From an uncultured Streptomyces sp. (GTDB lineage Bacteria; Actinomycetota; Actinomycetes; Streptomycetales; Streptomycetaceae): a DNA stretch of 64,000 nt. The stretch lies in the NCBI RefSeq assembly GCF_947488945.1, contig NZ_CANLBS010000006.1, positions 358,616 through 422,615 of the forward strand. The letters run 5' to 3'. This document shows, in pieces, positions 28,528-37,577 of the stretch. A program made the position numbers and the translations under genes. The notes beneath the pieces were generated by a model. That model was not told the DNA's origin. It made no database searches and saw only the letters and a list, made by a program, of their open reading frames with translations. Each line of letters begins with the position of its first letter. Position 1 is the stretch's first letter.

Positions 28528-29334
28528 TCAGCGGCGGGTCCGGGCGCCGCCGGCCGAGGTGTACGGACGGGTGTTGGTTTGGGGCCGGGTGCTCTGCGCG
28601 CTGTTGCGGGCCCAGGTGGCGGCGCGGGCGGCTGTGATTCGGGCCTGCTGCCACGCACTGAGCTGGGAGGGCTTGACGGAGACCGACCAGGTACGGATCT
28701 GCGCGCTCATGGGGACGCGTCCGCGCGGGCGCATCACGGGATCGGGCCCGGCGAGTTCGGCCGAGAAGGCTTGCACCAGGTGCATCGGCGTGTTCGGCGT
28801 GAACGTGGCAGTCCAGCCGTTGCCCTGCTGGTCCTTCGCCCCGGTCCACCACATTGCCGAGCCGTCGGGGCTGTGGTGGTACTGCATCCACGCGGTGCCG
28901 TCAGGGCTGGTGGCCATGTAGTGCTCGCCCCGGAAACCCATGTCCCACTCCTGCTCCTTCAAAGGCGCCCAGACGTTGGGGGCGTGCGCGGAGCGGGGAC
29001 AGGTGAGCGCGTCGGTCAGACCGGCGACGATCTCCACCGGCGTCTGCCGGCCCAGGTGAGCCGCCCACTCCCCGTTCGCCCCGTCCGCCCTGCCGTGGAT
29101 GGTCCACCCACCGGGCAGGACGTAAGGGTCGTAGGCGACACGAAGGGTGCGGTCCGGGCTCTCCATGTGCAGAGGGCCGCCTGTCTTGGACTTGTCCCGC
29201 CACCCCGAGGCGCGCAGGAACTCCGAGACGTGCCGGACGTCCCCGCCGCCGGCCAGGGCCCGGGGCTGGACCAGGTAATGCTGCTCGGCCTGCTCACCCG
29301 GACCCCAGCCGGACCACTGCTTCCTCTTCTTCAC
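28528..29334 (-). CDS. DUF317 domain protein
   Basis: 268 residues. YLVQPRALAGGGDVRHV at the N-terminus, two W-rich DUF317 units (GGWTIHGRADGANGEWAAHLG; AMWWTGAKDQQGNGWTATF) and a basic C-terminal helix. GTG at 29334 overlaps the stop of the upstream gene. Function unknown. Confidence 0.85.
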   Translation of the reverse strand: MKKRKQWSGWGPGEQAEQHYLVQPRALAGGGDVRHVSEFLRASGWRDKSKTGGPLHMESPDRTLRVAYDPYVLPGGWTIHGRADGANGEWAAHLGRQTPVEIVAGLTDALTCPRSAHAPNVWAPLKEQEWDMGFRGEHYMATSPDGTAWMQYHHSPDGSAMWWTGAKDQQGNGWTATFTPNTPMHLVQAFSAELAGPDPVMRPRGRVPMSAQIRTWSVSVKPSQLSAWQQARITAARAATWARNSAQSTRPQTNTRPYTSAGGARTRR

Positions 29335-29714
29335 CGGCGCCGCCGAACCACGAGCGGTGCGGGGGCCGGAGGCTTAGCCGCGGTAGTGGAGGGCTGGGCG
29401 CCGACCTGCCGCAAGGTGTCTTGGTGTTCGTCCAGGTCGAGGGCGATGTCGTGCAGTTCGTTCGAGGCGCGGCCCAGAGCGAGCCACACCTCCGGGGGCA
29501 AGAGACCGCGTTCGGCCTGATCCTTGGCGAACACACCGCCGGTGATGACGAGGTGGGTCATGCCGCCGAGCACTCCGGCATCCGGATCGAGAATGCGGGC
29601 GATGACCCGTGCGGCCTGGGGCGGGGGAAGCTGAGAAAGGTGGTCGGCGAGCTGGCCGAGCCGGCGGGTGATGTCGTCGGCCAGTTCTACCGGGCAGGGG
29701 GCGGGGTGGGACAT
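29331..29714 (-). CDS. Hypothetical protein
   Basis: 127 residues, helical; VELADDITRRLGQLADHLSQ, AARVIARILDPDAGV and ASNELHDIALDLDEHQDTL are the main helices, followed by a Pro/Arg tail. ATG 29714 with GGAGGA just upstream. No family recognised. Confidence 0.7.
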   Translation of the reverse strand: MSHPAPCPVELADDITRRLGQLADHLSQLPPPQAARVIARILDPDAGVLGGMTHLVITGGVFAKDQAERGLLPPEVWLALGRASNELHDIALDLDEHQDTLRQVGAQPSTTAAKPPAPAPLVVRRRR

Positions 29715-29736
29715 GCTCCTCCGGGTCGGTGGACGG

Positions 29737-30491
29737 TCAGTGGTGGTGGCGCTGTCCGACGCGCTGCGTCTCGGCGAGGACGGCCTCTGGGCGAGCACCG
29801 GCCAGGGGAGAGGCACGGTCGGAGCCGACCAGGATGCAGGCGCGCAGGTAGCGGCGGAACAGAGCGGTTGCGAGGCGGGGCTTGAGCCGGCGGCTGATGG
29901 GCGGGGGCGTTCGGGCTACGGGTTTCTCCGGGAATCGAGCGGGGCGGGGTGGCCCCGGGGCCAGCCGGGTTTACGGGTTTCGCGGCGGCCCGGCGCGAGA
30001 GGGAGCTGGCGCCGGGTGCAGCGGCGGCGGGAGGCCGGGTGCCGGGTGGGACTCGGCGGTGTGGAGGCGCCGTTTGTGCAGTGGAGGCGGCGTGGTTGTG
30101 GGCGTGGAGGATCACGTGCATGGACGACAACTTCCCTGGTGAGGGGCAGCAGCCCGTTGACCGGCGTGGCGATCTCGTCAGCACCCCGGCCACCTCGCTG
30201 CCGCTCTCAGCGGCGGCGACCCGCTCGCCGAGCCGGGCGAGGTGGACAGCGTGTTCGCGCGGGATCGAGGTGGACACTGTGACCAGCGGCCCGCAGGGAG
30301 TGCGAGGCGGTGGTCGCCCTCAGCCGCTGCTGCTCGACGGGCAGGCCGTGGGGAAAGCCGTCATAAGCCCCTGCGGCAGCGGAGAGGAACCCGTCGGTTC
30401 GCTGGAGGATGTCGGCCGCCGTGTCGGTGCCGCCGATGGCGAGGACCAGGTCGGCGCGCGGATCCTTGGTGATGGTGACGTACTCCCGCAC
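29737..30491 (-). pseudogene. Frameshifted hypothetical gene
   Basis: The frame begins at GTG 30491 (ADLVLAIGGTDTAADILQ, then a helical region to GHSVHLD) and then loses coding character. The expected continuation (EHAVHLARLGERVAAAES) is in the next frame near 30255, and TPVNGLLPLTREVVVHA is back in the first frame near 30175, with a TGA at 30207 between. This fits one inserted and one deleted base. A further open stretch (ISRRLKPRLATALFRRYLRA) ends at 29737, just before the next gene. It could be decayed or carry sequence errors. Confidence 0.4.
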
Positions 30492-30518
30492 CCGGAAGTC
30501 AGGCCCTGTCTGCCTGCT

Positions 30519-31268
30519 TCATCGCCCTCGGGCCGCCGGCACGCGGGTTCCTGCGGGCACTGGCGGCACGGCGGCCGGGGCGGACGTGGGTGCGGCCCGG
30601 CCTGCGGGATGCTGAAGGGCGGTCCCGATACCTATCGCCTCCAGCTGCGGGCCGATCTCACGCAGGGCACGAGCCTGCGCCTGCGTATCGTCGCTGTTGA
30701 GGCTGTAGATGCCGCTCTGCGGGTCCTGGACGAAGCCGTTGGAGATGAGGACCGCTCCGGCCCGGCCGTCGACCGGTGCGGTGGCGACGCTGCCGTCCGG
30801 CTGCCAGGTCAGGACGACCCGGTCAGCCTGGGAGGGCTGGATGCCCCCCAAGGCGTTGTGCCGCACCTGGGCGAGCGCGGTGTCGTAGCGGGGGAGCAGG
30901 TCGCCGGCAACCTGCTCGGCGCTAAGGAACGGGTCGTCAGTCAAGGCGATGCCGTTGGGTTCGGGCACGGCGCGGTACGCCTCGTCGGGCAGGGCGCGGG
31001 GGGCGACTGCGGCGATGAGGAACCCGTTGAGCTCGTCATGCCGGTCGAGGACGACGAGCTGGGCGCCGTCCGGGCGGCTCAGGACGGCGGCCTGCTGGAG
31101 GGGGTGTTCGGCGAGAAGGTCTGCGACCAGGTCCAGGTCCCAGATCCGGTCCGCGAGGTTGTTGTTCGCGTCGGCCGGGACGGGGGAGCTGATCCAGGTG
31201 TCGGGGAGTTCGCCGGCGAGGACGTCGGCGTAGGAGGCGAGGCGCTCGGAGTTTTCGTGGTCGTGCAT
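30519..31268 (-). CDS. Hypothetical protein
   Basis: 249 residues, acidic N-terminus, Pro/Ala-rich C-terminus. The core (DGAQLVVLDRHDELNGFLI, then AEQVAGDLLPRYDTALAQ) parallels the core of the protein at 36507-37550, so they look like paralogues. ATG at 31268 with AAGGA upstream. Function unknown. Confidence 0.7.
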   Translation of the reverse strand: MHDHENSERLASYADVLAGELPDTWISSPVPADANNNLADRIWDLDLVADLLAEHPLQQAAVLSRPDGAQLVVLDRHDELNGFLIAAVAPRALPDEAYRAVPEPNGIALTDDPFLSAEQVAGDLLPRYDTALAQVRHNALGGIQPSQADRVVLTWQPDGSVATAPVDGRAGAVLISNGFVQDPQSGIYSLNSDDTQAQARALREIGPQLEAIGIGTALQHPAGRAAPTSAPAAVPPVPAGTRVPAARGR

Positions 31269-31291
31269 GGTGTCCTTGGGCGAGGTGGGGG

Positions 31292-31676
31292 TCAGCGGCG
31301 CAGTCCGGCGGCCACCGGGGGCGGCGGAGCCGGTAGCGCACGCGGCGAGGGCGGGCAGGCGCACACGGCAGAGCACTCGCGTTCTGCGGCGGGGACATCC
31401 CCGGCGCAGATGCTGCGGCCAGGGTGTGGTTCGTGCCGGCCGGCGAGCGCGTTGCGGGTGTCGGAGAGGACGGTGCGGATGACGCGCAGATGCTCGTTGG
31501 CGAGGTAGGGTCGGCCCGTCGTGGAAGTCGGCGGTGGCGGTGAAGATTCCACCCAACGCAGCGAGGATCCCGTCGTGGGCGGCCGTCAGCTCGATCAGGG
31601 CTTCCGCAGCCTTTTCGGTGGTGCTGGCTTCGTGAATGCGCTCGCCGACGTGGGAGACGGAAGAGCCAAGAGGCAG
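31292..31676 (-). pseudogene. Frameshifted small gene
   Basis: Two frames read as one helical protein: SHVGERIHEASTTEKAAE through GGIFTATADFHDG (to about 31515), then GRPYLANEHLRVIRTVL through a Cys-rich end at 31292. They join if one G of a GGG run at about 31515 is skipped. There is no ATG, GTG or TTG at the front; the first codon after the stop is CTG (31676) with a weak CAGG 8 nt upstream. It may be a sequence error, decay or recoding. Confidence 0.4.
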
Positions 31677-31701
31677 CTAACTGACCTGATACGGGGCGGT
31701 G

Positions 31702-31896
31702 TCAAACTCCGGCCGCGCGTGCCGTCCAGGCGGTATCCGCGCACACCACGGCGGATTCCTTCCAGTCGGCCCGGATGTCGTGGAGGTCTTCGGGCAGGCG
31801 CAGCGGCCAGGAAGAATCGACCGGATTCGCGGCGGCTCGGGCCCTGGCCTTGTGGAGCGTGTCGGGACGACCGGGGCGGCGCGTGGGGGAAGTCAT
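31702..31896 (-). CDS. Hypothetical small protein
   Basis: 64 residues (MTSPTRRPGRPDTL...), basic N-terminus and a W/E-containing second half (LHDIRADWKESAVV). ATGA overlap with the upstream gene supports translation. Function unknown. Confidence 0.5.
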   Translation of the reverse strand: MTSPTRRPGRPDTLHKARARAAANPVDSSWPLRLPEDLHDIRADWKESAVVCADTAWTARAAGV

Positions 31897-32318
31897 CGGC
31901 CGCCCCGGACGTCCGCGATGTGCACGAGCTGGCCGAGGGCGGTGATGGTGTACCAGCCGCAGTCGATCAGCTCGTTGCGGTCGCCGTACCGCGGCAGGAG
32001 CGCGTCCTCCATGGCGCGCAGGTAGATCAGGCAGTCGGGGCAGCGGCGTGAGAGGTGCACGAGGTAGCGGGGGTGGGCGGTGACGTAGGTCTGGGCTCCG
32101 CCGGTTGCGTCGCGCAGTCGCCATCCGTCTTCGTCGGTCGGGGTGTGCCAGGAAGGGGCGACGACGCGCATGGAGTCGCCCCACAGTTCACCGCCGGCTA
32201 TGCCCTTGAGGACGACGACGGTGTCGCCGGCCTGGAAGTGCTGGTGCGTGATGTCCCGGTCGGGGGTGAGCGGGTCGGGTGTCGGCGCGAATGCTGAGGT
32301 GGGCGGTGGCTGGGACAT
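31893..32318 (-). CDS. Hypothetical protein with an SH3-like strand region
   Basis: 141 residues. FQAGDTVVVLKGIAGGELW followed by RVVAPSW and a W/Y-rich stretch suggests a small beta barrel; RRCPDCLIYL supplies one CxxC. ATG 32318 with AAGGA. It lies just downstream of hairpin repeat B. Function unknown. Confidence 0.65.
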   Translation of the reverse strand: MSQPPPTSAFAPTPDPLTPDRDITHQHFQAGDTVVVLKGIAGGELWGDSMRVVAPSWHTPTDEDGWRLRDATGGAQTYVTAHPRYLVHLSRRCPDCLIYLRAMEDALLPRYGDRNELIDCGWYTITALGQLVHIADVRGGR

Positions 32319-32364
32319 GCTGTTCCTTCCACACGGTCGGTGGCTGGGTGGGAGGAACAATGGT

Positions 32365-32413
32365 CCGGAGGAACGCCGGTTTGGCTAACCGGCGTTTCCC
32401 GGCTATGTTGCGC
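32365..32413. repeat. Three-copy hairpin repeat, copy B
   Basis: Stem AACGCCGGTT / AACCGGCGTT with a TGGCT loop on the plus strand, flanked by TCCGGAG on one side and TATGTTGCGC on the other. Relative to the minus-strand gene it precedes, orientation is the same as copy C relative to its gene. Confidence 0.8.
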
Positions 32414-32418
32414 CGCGA

Positions 32419-32973
32419 TCAGCGGAACGGGTTCTGAGTTCCGCAGTCCGCCTCGGTGGCCGCGTCGAGGAGTTCGAGCAGGTCAGGGCCGTCGGCTTCG
32501 CGCTGGTCGATCCACCATCCGGCACGGGCGATGGCGCGGGCCTTCTCTTCCAGCTCCGCCCAGTCCGCCTCGTCCCAATCTCCCTCTACGACCAGCGCGG
32601 TGTGTGCCGCTGTCATCAGCTGGTGGCGGGAGCGCTCACCCCAGTCCAGGGCCTTCTCCGGGCCTTCCAGCTGCGGCATGTCGAACTGCTTCGACCATGC
32701 GAGGGCGGCCTCCTGCTCGGCGGCGCGTTTGGCCGCGAGCCACTCTTCCTTCGACTCGGTGTCGGCGTCGCGCGCCGCCTTCCAGCAGTCGGTGCAATCC
32801 TTCCCCGCGAGCCAGCGGGCGAAGCTGGCTCGCTTGTCGGCGGGACGGTCGGACAGGTCATGGACGGTCTGGTGGGAGCACGCGTGCTCGACAGTCCACT
32901 GCGTAGGGACCCCCGGAGAATTCCGCTTGATGGGCGTTACGTTCGAGGTCGGGCTGCTGGTCTGGGGCTTCAA
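32419..32973 (-). CDS. Hypothetical protein with a Cys/His cluster
   Basis: 184 residues. HACSHQTVHDL and GKDCTDCWKAA could form a zinc-binding module near the N-terminus; the rest is charged and helical with a W-rich acidic end. TTG at 32973 has GAGAGG 7 nt upstream, better than the ATG codons further up, which have no ribosome-binding site. Function unknown. Confidence 0.65.
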   Translation of the reverse strand: MKPQTSSPTSNVTPIKRNSPGVPTQWTVEHACSHQTVHDLSDRPADKRASFARWLAGKDCTDCWKAARDADTESKEEWLAAKRAAEQEAALAWSKQFDMPQLEGPEKALDWGERSRHQLMTAAHTALVVEGDWDEADWAELEEKARAIARAGWWIDQREADGPDLLELLDAATEADCGTQNPFR

Positions 32974-33117
32974 TTCGCTGCCTCTCGTTGGCGGTTGGGG
33001 TGGTGGCCTGCGTCGTTGTGGAGGGTCGCGCATCAGGCGCACGATTCATGCGGCGGACGGAGGTGGTCCGGAGCGCTCGGCGGTGGTCTCGGGGACGCTT
33101 CCGCCTTCTGTGTTGTC

Positions 33118-34917
33118 TCAGCGTGTCCTGCGGATGGCGTCCGTGGCGGCCGTGGCGATGGCGGCGGGAGCGCTGGAGGGCCGCGGCAGGTGCAGCAAGG
33201 TGGTCCCCGGCAAGTGGCGGGACTCCGCGGTGAGGGTGAGCTGGAGTACGGCGCAGCCGGCGGTCGTGAGCTGCTTTACGCGGGTGACGGCTTGAGCGGT
33301 TTCGTCGCTGACGTACCGGGCGTCGGTGACGATCACGAGGAGGCGGCCGGCGCCGGGGCGGCTGAGTTCGAGGCCGTGGTCGAGTGCGTCGATGGCGTCG
33401 CCGAGGTTGTGGTGGCCGCCGGTGGCATCGAACGTCGTCACGCGCTCCGGTGCCCGGTGGGTGGGTCGGGTCAACGCGGTCAGGTGCTGGTCGTAGGCGA
33501 TGGTGGCGGTAAGGGAGTCGGGGTCGGTCAGGGCTGCTGCGCGTGCCACGATCCAGGCAGCGGACGCGACGGGCGCGCAGGCGGCACGCATGGAGCCGGA
33601 CACGTCGACGGCGATACCCACACGCAGCGGTGGGGTGGGGGAGTTCCGGCGGCGGGTGTGGGTGAACGGTTCCGCGGTGGGGACCGACCCGGCCGCGCGC
33701 TGAGCGTCGCGGGCGAGGGCCGCGCGCATGTTGAGGCGGCCGGGCGGTGTGGGGCTGGTGGTCCGCTCCTCGGTCCGCTCGCGGTAGGCGGCGGCACGCA
33801 GGGCGCGGCTCAGGCGCGCGGCGGCACTCTGCTCGGCGGCGGTGGGCCTGCGGGTGCCGGTGACCGGGTTGCTGCGGGGCGCCGGTGTGCCGTCGGGGTT
33901 GACGGTGGTGCCACGGGTGTTGAAGACCGACTTGGCGGTGGCGGCGGCTTTGCGTCGCTGGCCGGCCCGCTGGGCGCGGTCCTGTGCCTGCGACTTGGAC
34001 CGCGACGCCATAGCGTTGGCCGCTGCGTCCTGGGCCGCGAGGTCGGCGGCGTCGGTGGCGGCCGTGCTGTCCATGACGACCCCCACGGCGCCGGACAGCA
34101 GATCGGTGAGGTTCTCCGGCACGGGCAGAGCGGGGGCCGCCGTGTCCAGAGCGTCGCACCATTCTTGACCGTGCGTGAGCATGGTCGTGGCGTCGTGGTC
34201 GGCGCACTGGTGGGCTGCGGTCCAGATGCGGGTGAGTGTGGCCAGCAGGTCTGCTCCCAGCACCTTTTCGCACAGATCCGCTACGGCCCGGGTCTCGCCG
34301 GCGTCCAGGATGCCGACGTCACGGCGGCCGAGGACCAGGGCCGCCACGCCGGCGGCGTGCTCGATGCCCTGGAGGGTGGGATGGGCGATGTCGGGCATGA
34401 CCAGGGTTCGGGCACTGGTGCGCAGGTACGTGCGGTCCGTGGGCCGCGTGACCAGGTGCGCGCCTTCGACACGGCTCTCCTCCAGCAGCAGCGCGGCCTC
34501 CACGACGCGGGGGTCCGCTCCGGCAGGCTGCGTCCAGATCGAGTGGGCCGCGTGCGCGGCCTCGTGGACGAACACGCCCCAGGCGGCGGGATACCGCTCC
34601 TCGTCGCCCACGATCCGCGGATGGATCTCGTGGGGCTTCAGCGGGGCGAACAGACGGGCATCGATCTCGACTTCACCCAGAGTGGGGAAGAACGCGGCCG
34701 GTGCGCCGCTGCGCGTGCCGGGGCGGCAGGTGACGAGGAGGTCCTGGCGGCCGGAGAGGGCGACCAGCCGGTCGCCGAGTTCGGCTCCCACGCGCAGCCA
34801 GGCGGCCGGGGAGGAACGGGGTTGCGCGGGCGGGGCGCCGTCGTCGTCCCATCGCGCGAGGTCGGCGTCGTCATCCGGCGTGGTGGCGGGGGACTGGACG
34901 TGGTGGTGGGCGCTCAT
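33118..34917 (-). CDS. VWA-domain protein with N-terminal HExxH motif
   Basis: 599 residues. Residues 118-122 are HEAAH followed by AHS, a zincin-like HExxH motif in a DUF-type metallopeptidase-like domain. The middle is basic and disordered (about 300-410). The C-terminus is a von Willebrand A domain with MIDAS DVSGSM (438-443) and VTDARYVSDET. This is the plan of CobT-like/VWA partners of MoxR ATPases, the next gene upstream (4-nt overlap). Expected role: a chaperone or metal-insertion-like complex on an unknown client. Whether HEAAH is catalytic is not known. Confidence 0.82.
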   Translation of the reverse strand: MSAHHHVQSPATTPDDDADLARWDDDGAPPAQPRSSPAAWLRVGAELGDRLVALSGRQDLLVTCRPGTRSGAPAAFFPTLGEVEIDARLFAPLKPHEIHPRIVGDEERYPAAWGVFVHEAAHAAHSIWTQPAGADPRVVEAALLLEESRVEGAHLVTRPTDRTYLRTSARTLVMPDIAHPTLQGIEHAAGVAALVLGRRDVGILDAGETRAVADLCEKVLGADLLATLTRIWTAAHQCADHDATTMLTHGQEWCDALDTAAPALPVPENLTDLLSGAVGVVMDSTAATDAADLAAQDAAANAMASRSKSQAQDRAQRAGQRRKAAATAKSVFNTRGTTVNPDGTPAPRSNPVTGTRRPTAAEQSAAARLSRALRAAAYRERTEERTTSPTPPGRLNMRAALARDAQRAAGSVPTAEPFTHTRRRNSPTPPLRVGIAVDVSGSMRAACAPVASAAWIVARAAALTDPDSLTATIAYDQHLTALTRPTHRAPERVTTFDATGGHHNLGDAIDALDHGLELSRPGAGRLLVIVTDARYVSDETAQAVTRVKQLTTAGCAVLQLTLTAESRHLPGTTLLHLPRPSSAPAAIATAATDAIRRTR

Positions 34918-36119
34918 CGCGAGCGGCCCCGGTGCGCGGAGACGGTGCTGCCCGGGGGCTGCCGGACAGCCGATGCCGGGAGCTGCTTGCCGAGGGTGAG
35001 GGGCGCGATCTTCTTGACGCCGACAGCCTTGATGACGGCGTCGGCGACGATGTCGCGGTCCTCCACAGGAGCGATGCCGACCAGGTTCGCCAGCGCGGCA
35101 TTGGTGCCGAGGACGGCCTCAGTCTTCTGGTAGCTCAGCAGCTCTCGCAGTTGGGGGGCCCAGCCCAGCTCGCCGAGTTCGACCTGGTGGGCGAGGTTCC
35201 GGGCGACCCGGACGACCCGGGCATCGATCTTCAGCGCCTTGGCGAGGTCGTAGTCCGTGCCGATCTGGATCTGCACGCTGAACCGGGACGACAGCGCCTC
35301 CGTCAGAACCGCACCGTGGACGCCGGGATTGTGGCCCGCCACCACGTAGAAGCCCTTCTCGGCCTTGATCGTCTCGCCCTTGTGGGCCTTGACCTGGATC
35401 TGCCTGCGCCCGTCCATCGCGGGATACAGTGCCGCCAGGACCTTCGGTGAGATCAGGGTGGCATCGTCGATCAGCAGGGCGCGGCCCTCGGTCATCGCGG
35501 TGACCAGCGGACCGTACTGGAAGACGTAGCCTCCGCTGTCGGCTTGGGTGTACTCGCCGATCAGGTCGCCGACCGTGGTGTCGCCGTCGCCGGCGACGGT
35601 GAGCAGGTCCGGGAACGCCGCCTCGACCAGGCTCGTCTTGCCGGTGCCCGGAGGGCCGTAGAGCAGCACCGGCACGTCGGCGTCGCGCAGGCGGTTCAAC
35701 GCCTCGACATCGGGCAGATCGGCCAGCTCCCTCGGGTGGTAGAGCTGGCCCCCGGCGCGGCGGATCGGGCCGGTCTGCCGGGGCGTGGCTGCTGCGGTAA
35801 TGGTCGTGCGGGCTGTGGCCGCCTGGGCGCGGGGAGCGTGGGTGCCGGGTGGGCTGATCACAGCGGTCTGCGCTGCTGCGGCGGTTTTCGCGTTCGCGCG
35901 GAACTCCGGTTGTCCGGTTCCGCTTTGGTCGGCCTCGCCGCGTCGCACCAGGGTGAGGGTCGCGTTGCGGACGGCGCCGTGGGAGTGGCCCAGCTGCCTG
36001 GCCATGTCCCCGATGGTGAGCGCGTCCGCCGGCCGGTCGGCCAGCAGTCGGGCCACCTTGGCCCGTAGTTCGCCGCCCTTGGTGCGCGCTGGACTCGTGG
36101 GCGTTCCGGGTGTGGTCAA
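34914..36119 (-). CDS. MoxR/CobS-like AAA ATPase with N-terminal winged helix
   Basis: 401 residues. Residues about 17-62 form a winged-helix-like domain (LTIGDMARQLGHSHGAVRNAT). Then a MoxR-type AAA+ domain: Walker A GPPGTGKTS (155-163), Walker B ALLIDDATL (about 214-222), sensor 1 VVAGHNPG and arginine-finger region LSSRFSVQI. It should work with the VWA protein downstream. TTG start at 36119, GAAGGGG upstream. Confidence 0.85.
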   Translation of the reverse strand: MTTPGTPTSPARTKGGELRAKVARLLADRPADALTIGDMARQLGHSHGAVRNATLTLVRRGEADQSGTGQPEFRANAKTAAAAQTAVISPPGTHAPRAQAATARTTITAAATPRQTGPIRRAGGQLYHPRELADLPDVEALNRLRDADVPVLLYGPPGTGKTSLVEAAFPDLLTVAGDGDTTVGDLIGEYTQADSGGYVFQYGPLVTAMTEGRALLIDDATLISPKVLAALYPAMDGRRQIQVKAHKGETIKAEKGFYVVAGHNPGVHGAVLTEALSSRFSVQIQIGTDYDLAKALKIDARVVRVARNLAHQVELGELGWAPQLRELLSYQKTEAVLGTNAALANLVGIAPVEDRDIVADAVIKAVGVKKIAPLTLGKQLPASAVRQPPGSTVSAHRGRSR

Positions 36120-36131
36120 AACGAGGCCCCT

Positions 36132-36496
36132 TCAACAGGCGCGGATACGGTCGGGGTTGGCGATGGGCCGGAGAGGCTGGCCGCTCTCGGAGCGGATCAG
36201 GGACGGTGCCGACATCGGCGACCGGGCCAACCGGGGCGTACCGTCGGCGCTCACCGGCCGACCGAGGGCTCGGTCCAGGCGCAGGGGGTCGGCGACGTGC
36301 AGCTCGTTGGCTGCCGAGCAGGCCCGTGCGTCCGCTCCGCACCGGGTTCCGTCGCTCGGCAGGCGCAGCCTGGTGTCTCTTCGAAGCCGTCCTGGAGCAG
36401 GATCCGCCGGGCGGCGGCGTTGTAGCCGGTGGTGGTGATCTCGCCGGTGATGATGTGCCGGATCGGCGTGAACGATTCCGCTGGTGCATCGGGCAA
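36132..36496 (-). pseudogene. Frameshifted small gene
   Basis: Starts at TTG 36496 (AGGAG 7 nt upstream) and reads FTPIRHIITGEITTTGYNAA and ILLQDGFEETP. After about 36373 the sensible reading (RLPSDGTRCGADARACSAA, NELHVADPLRLDRALG) is in another frame and ends at 36132, 12 nt before the MoxR-gene start, which suits the tight spacing of this array. The uninterrupted first frame ends at 36251. Either one base is lost or the sequence is in error. Confidence 0.45.
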
Positions 36497-36506
36497 GGCG
36501 GATCTC

Positions 36507-37550
36507 CTATCGGTGGTGGCGGGAAAGCGGTGGGGTGTTGGGCGAAGGCGAGGCGGGCCCGCTCGGAGGCTGGGGCAGCCCGGGCTGGGCGGCGGGTGCG
36601 GGCCGGTCGATGAGGCCGTGATCGAGCGAACGGGTCATCTCGGTCAGGCGCGTGCCGTGCTCCAGCCACTGGTCGAGTAGCTCACTGGCGGCCTGGTCCT
36701 CCGGAGGCGGCGCGAGGGTGAACGTTTTCTCGGCACGGTCGAGGACGGCGGCCGACTGCGCGGCCAGAGGTCCGGGCAGTGTGCTGCGCATGTGCCGGAT
36801 CAGGTACGGCGCGTGCTGGCGGAGAGCGGATGCCAGAGGCATCAGGTCGGCATGCTCCGCACTGTCACGGGCTTCCCGCACCTGAGCCAGGGTGGCGTCG
36901 AGCATCAGCAGATGGGCGTCGGCCAGGGCCCGGTCGTAGGAGGGCAACAGGGTGCGGGTGATTTTCTTCATCGCTGTTTGCTCGGTGAGGGCGACGATGC
37001 TGGCCGGAGGCTGGATGCCCAGGGAGGGGAAGTCGGTATGGGGAGCGAGGGCGCCGACGAGGAGCTGCTTGTCCCACGGCCGCTCGGCCACTATCAGTTC
37101 CCGCCCGTCCTCATGGGCGAGGAACGCCGCGGCCGACATCTGTGCGCCGTAGGCCCTAACGGTGTAGGACAGCGAGCCGTCAGGTGCGGACCATGCCCAG
37201 CGCAAGCGCTGGCGTGCGTCGGACTCGGGTAGCTGGAGGTTGCCGATCTCCACCGCCCACGTCCCGCCGAGTGCCTGGGCGATACGGCGGGCGGCGTCGC
37301 CGATGAAGGGCCGGCGCGTGATGTCGACGGTAATTCCGAAGTGCCGGGCATTGCGGTACAGGGTGTCGATCGAGTTCTGCGCCGTGGCCGGGGTGTTCAG
37401 CGCCAGGACGTGGATGCCCTCGTGGTTCTCCTCGAAGGCGGAGAGGTCCAGTGCGGTGCGGGCCCAGTCGGCGCCGGGGCCGTGGGGCAGGGCGACGAGC
37501 CCGTCCTCTGGGCTCAGGTACAAGGTGATGTGGGCGGTGGCGGCAGTCAG
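36507..37550 (-). CDS. Hypothetical protein, probable CTG start
   Basis: 347 residues. N-terminal domain (GIHVLALNTPATAQNSIDTL, RPFIGDAARRIAQALGG), a beta-rich middle (YTVRAYGAQMSAAAFLA), and a helical C-terminus with a Pro-rich tail. The middle resembles the protein at 30519-31268. CTG 37550 stands 5 nt after GGAG; the first canonical start, TTG 37523, has no ribosome-binding site and would remove nine residues. Function unknown. Confidence 0.65.
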   Translation of the reverse strand: MTAATAHITLYLSPEDGLVALPHGPGADWARTALDLSAFEENHEGIHVLALNTPATAQNSIDTLYRNARHFGITVDITRRPFIGDAARRIAQALGGTWAVEIGNLQLPESDARQRLRWAWSAPDGSLSYTVRAYGAQMSAAAFLAHEDGRELIVAERPWDKQLLVGALAPHTDFPSLGIQPPASIVALTEQTAMKKITRTLLPSYDRALADAHLLMLDATLAQVREARDSAEHADLMPLASALRQHAPYLIRHMRSTLPGPLAAQSAAVLDRAEKTFTLAPPPEDQAASELLDQWLEHGTRLTEMTRSLDHGLIDRPAPAAQPGLPQPPSGPASPSPNTPPLSRHHR

Positions 37551-37577
37551 GGTGTCTCCGGCTGGATGCGGGGGTGG

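Noticed and set aside
32602..35133. An 843-codon plus-strand open frame
   Set aside because: Antisense to the VWA-protein gene, Gly/Arg-rich composition; the minus-strand protein has clear motifs.
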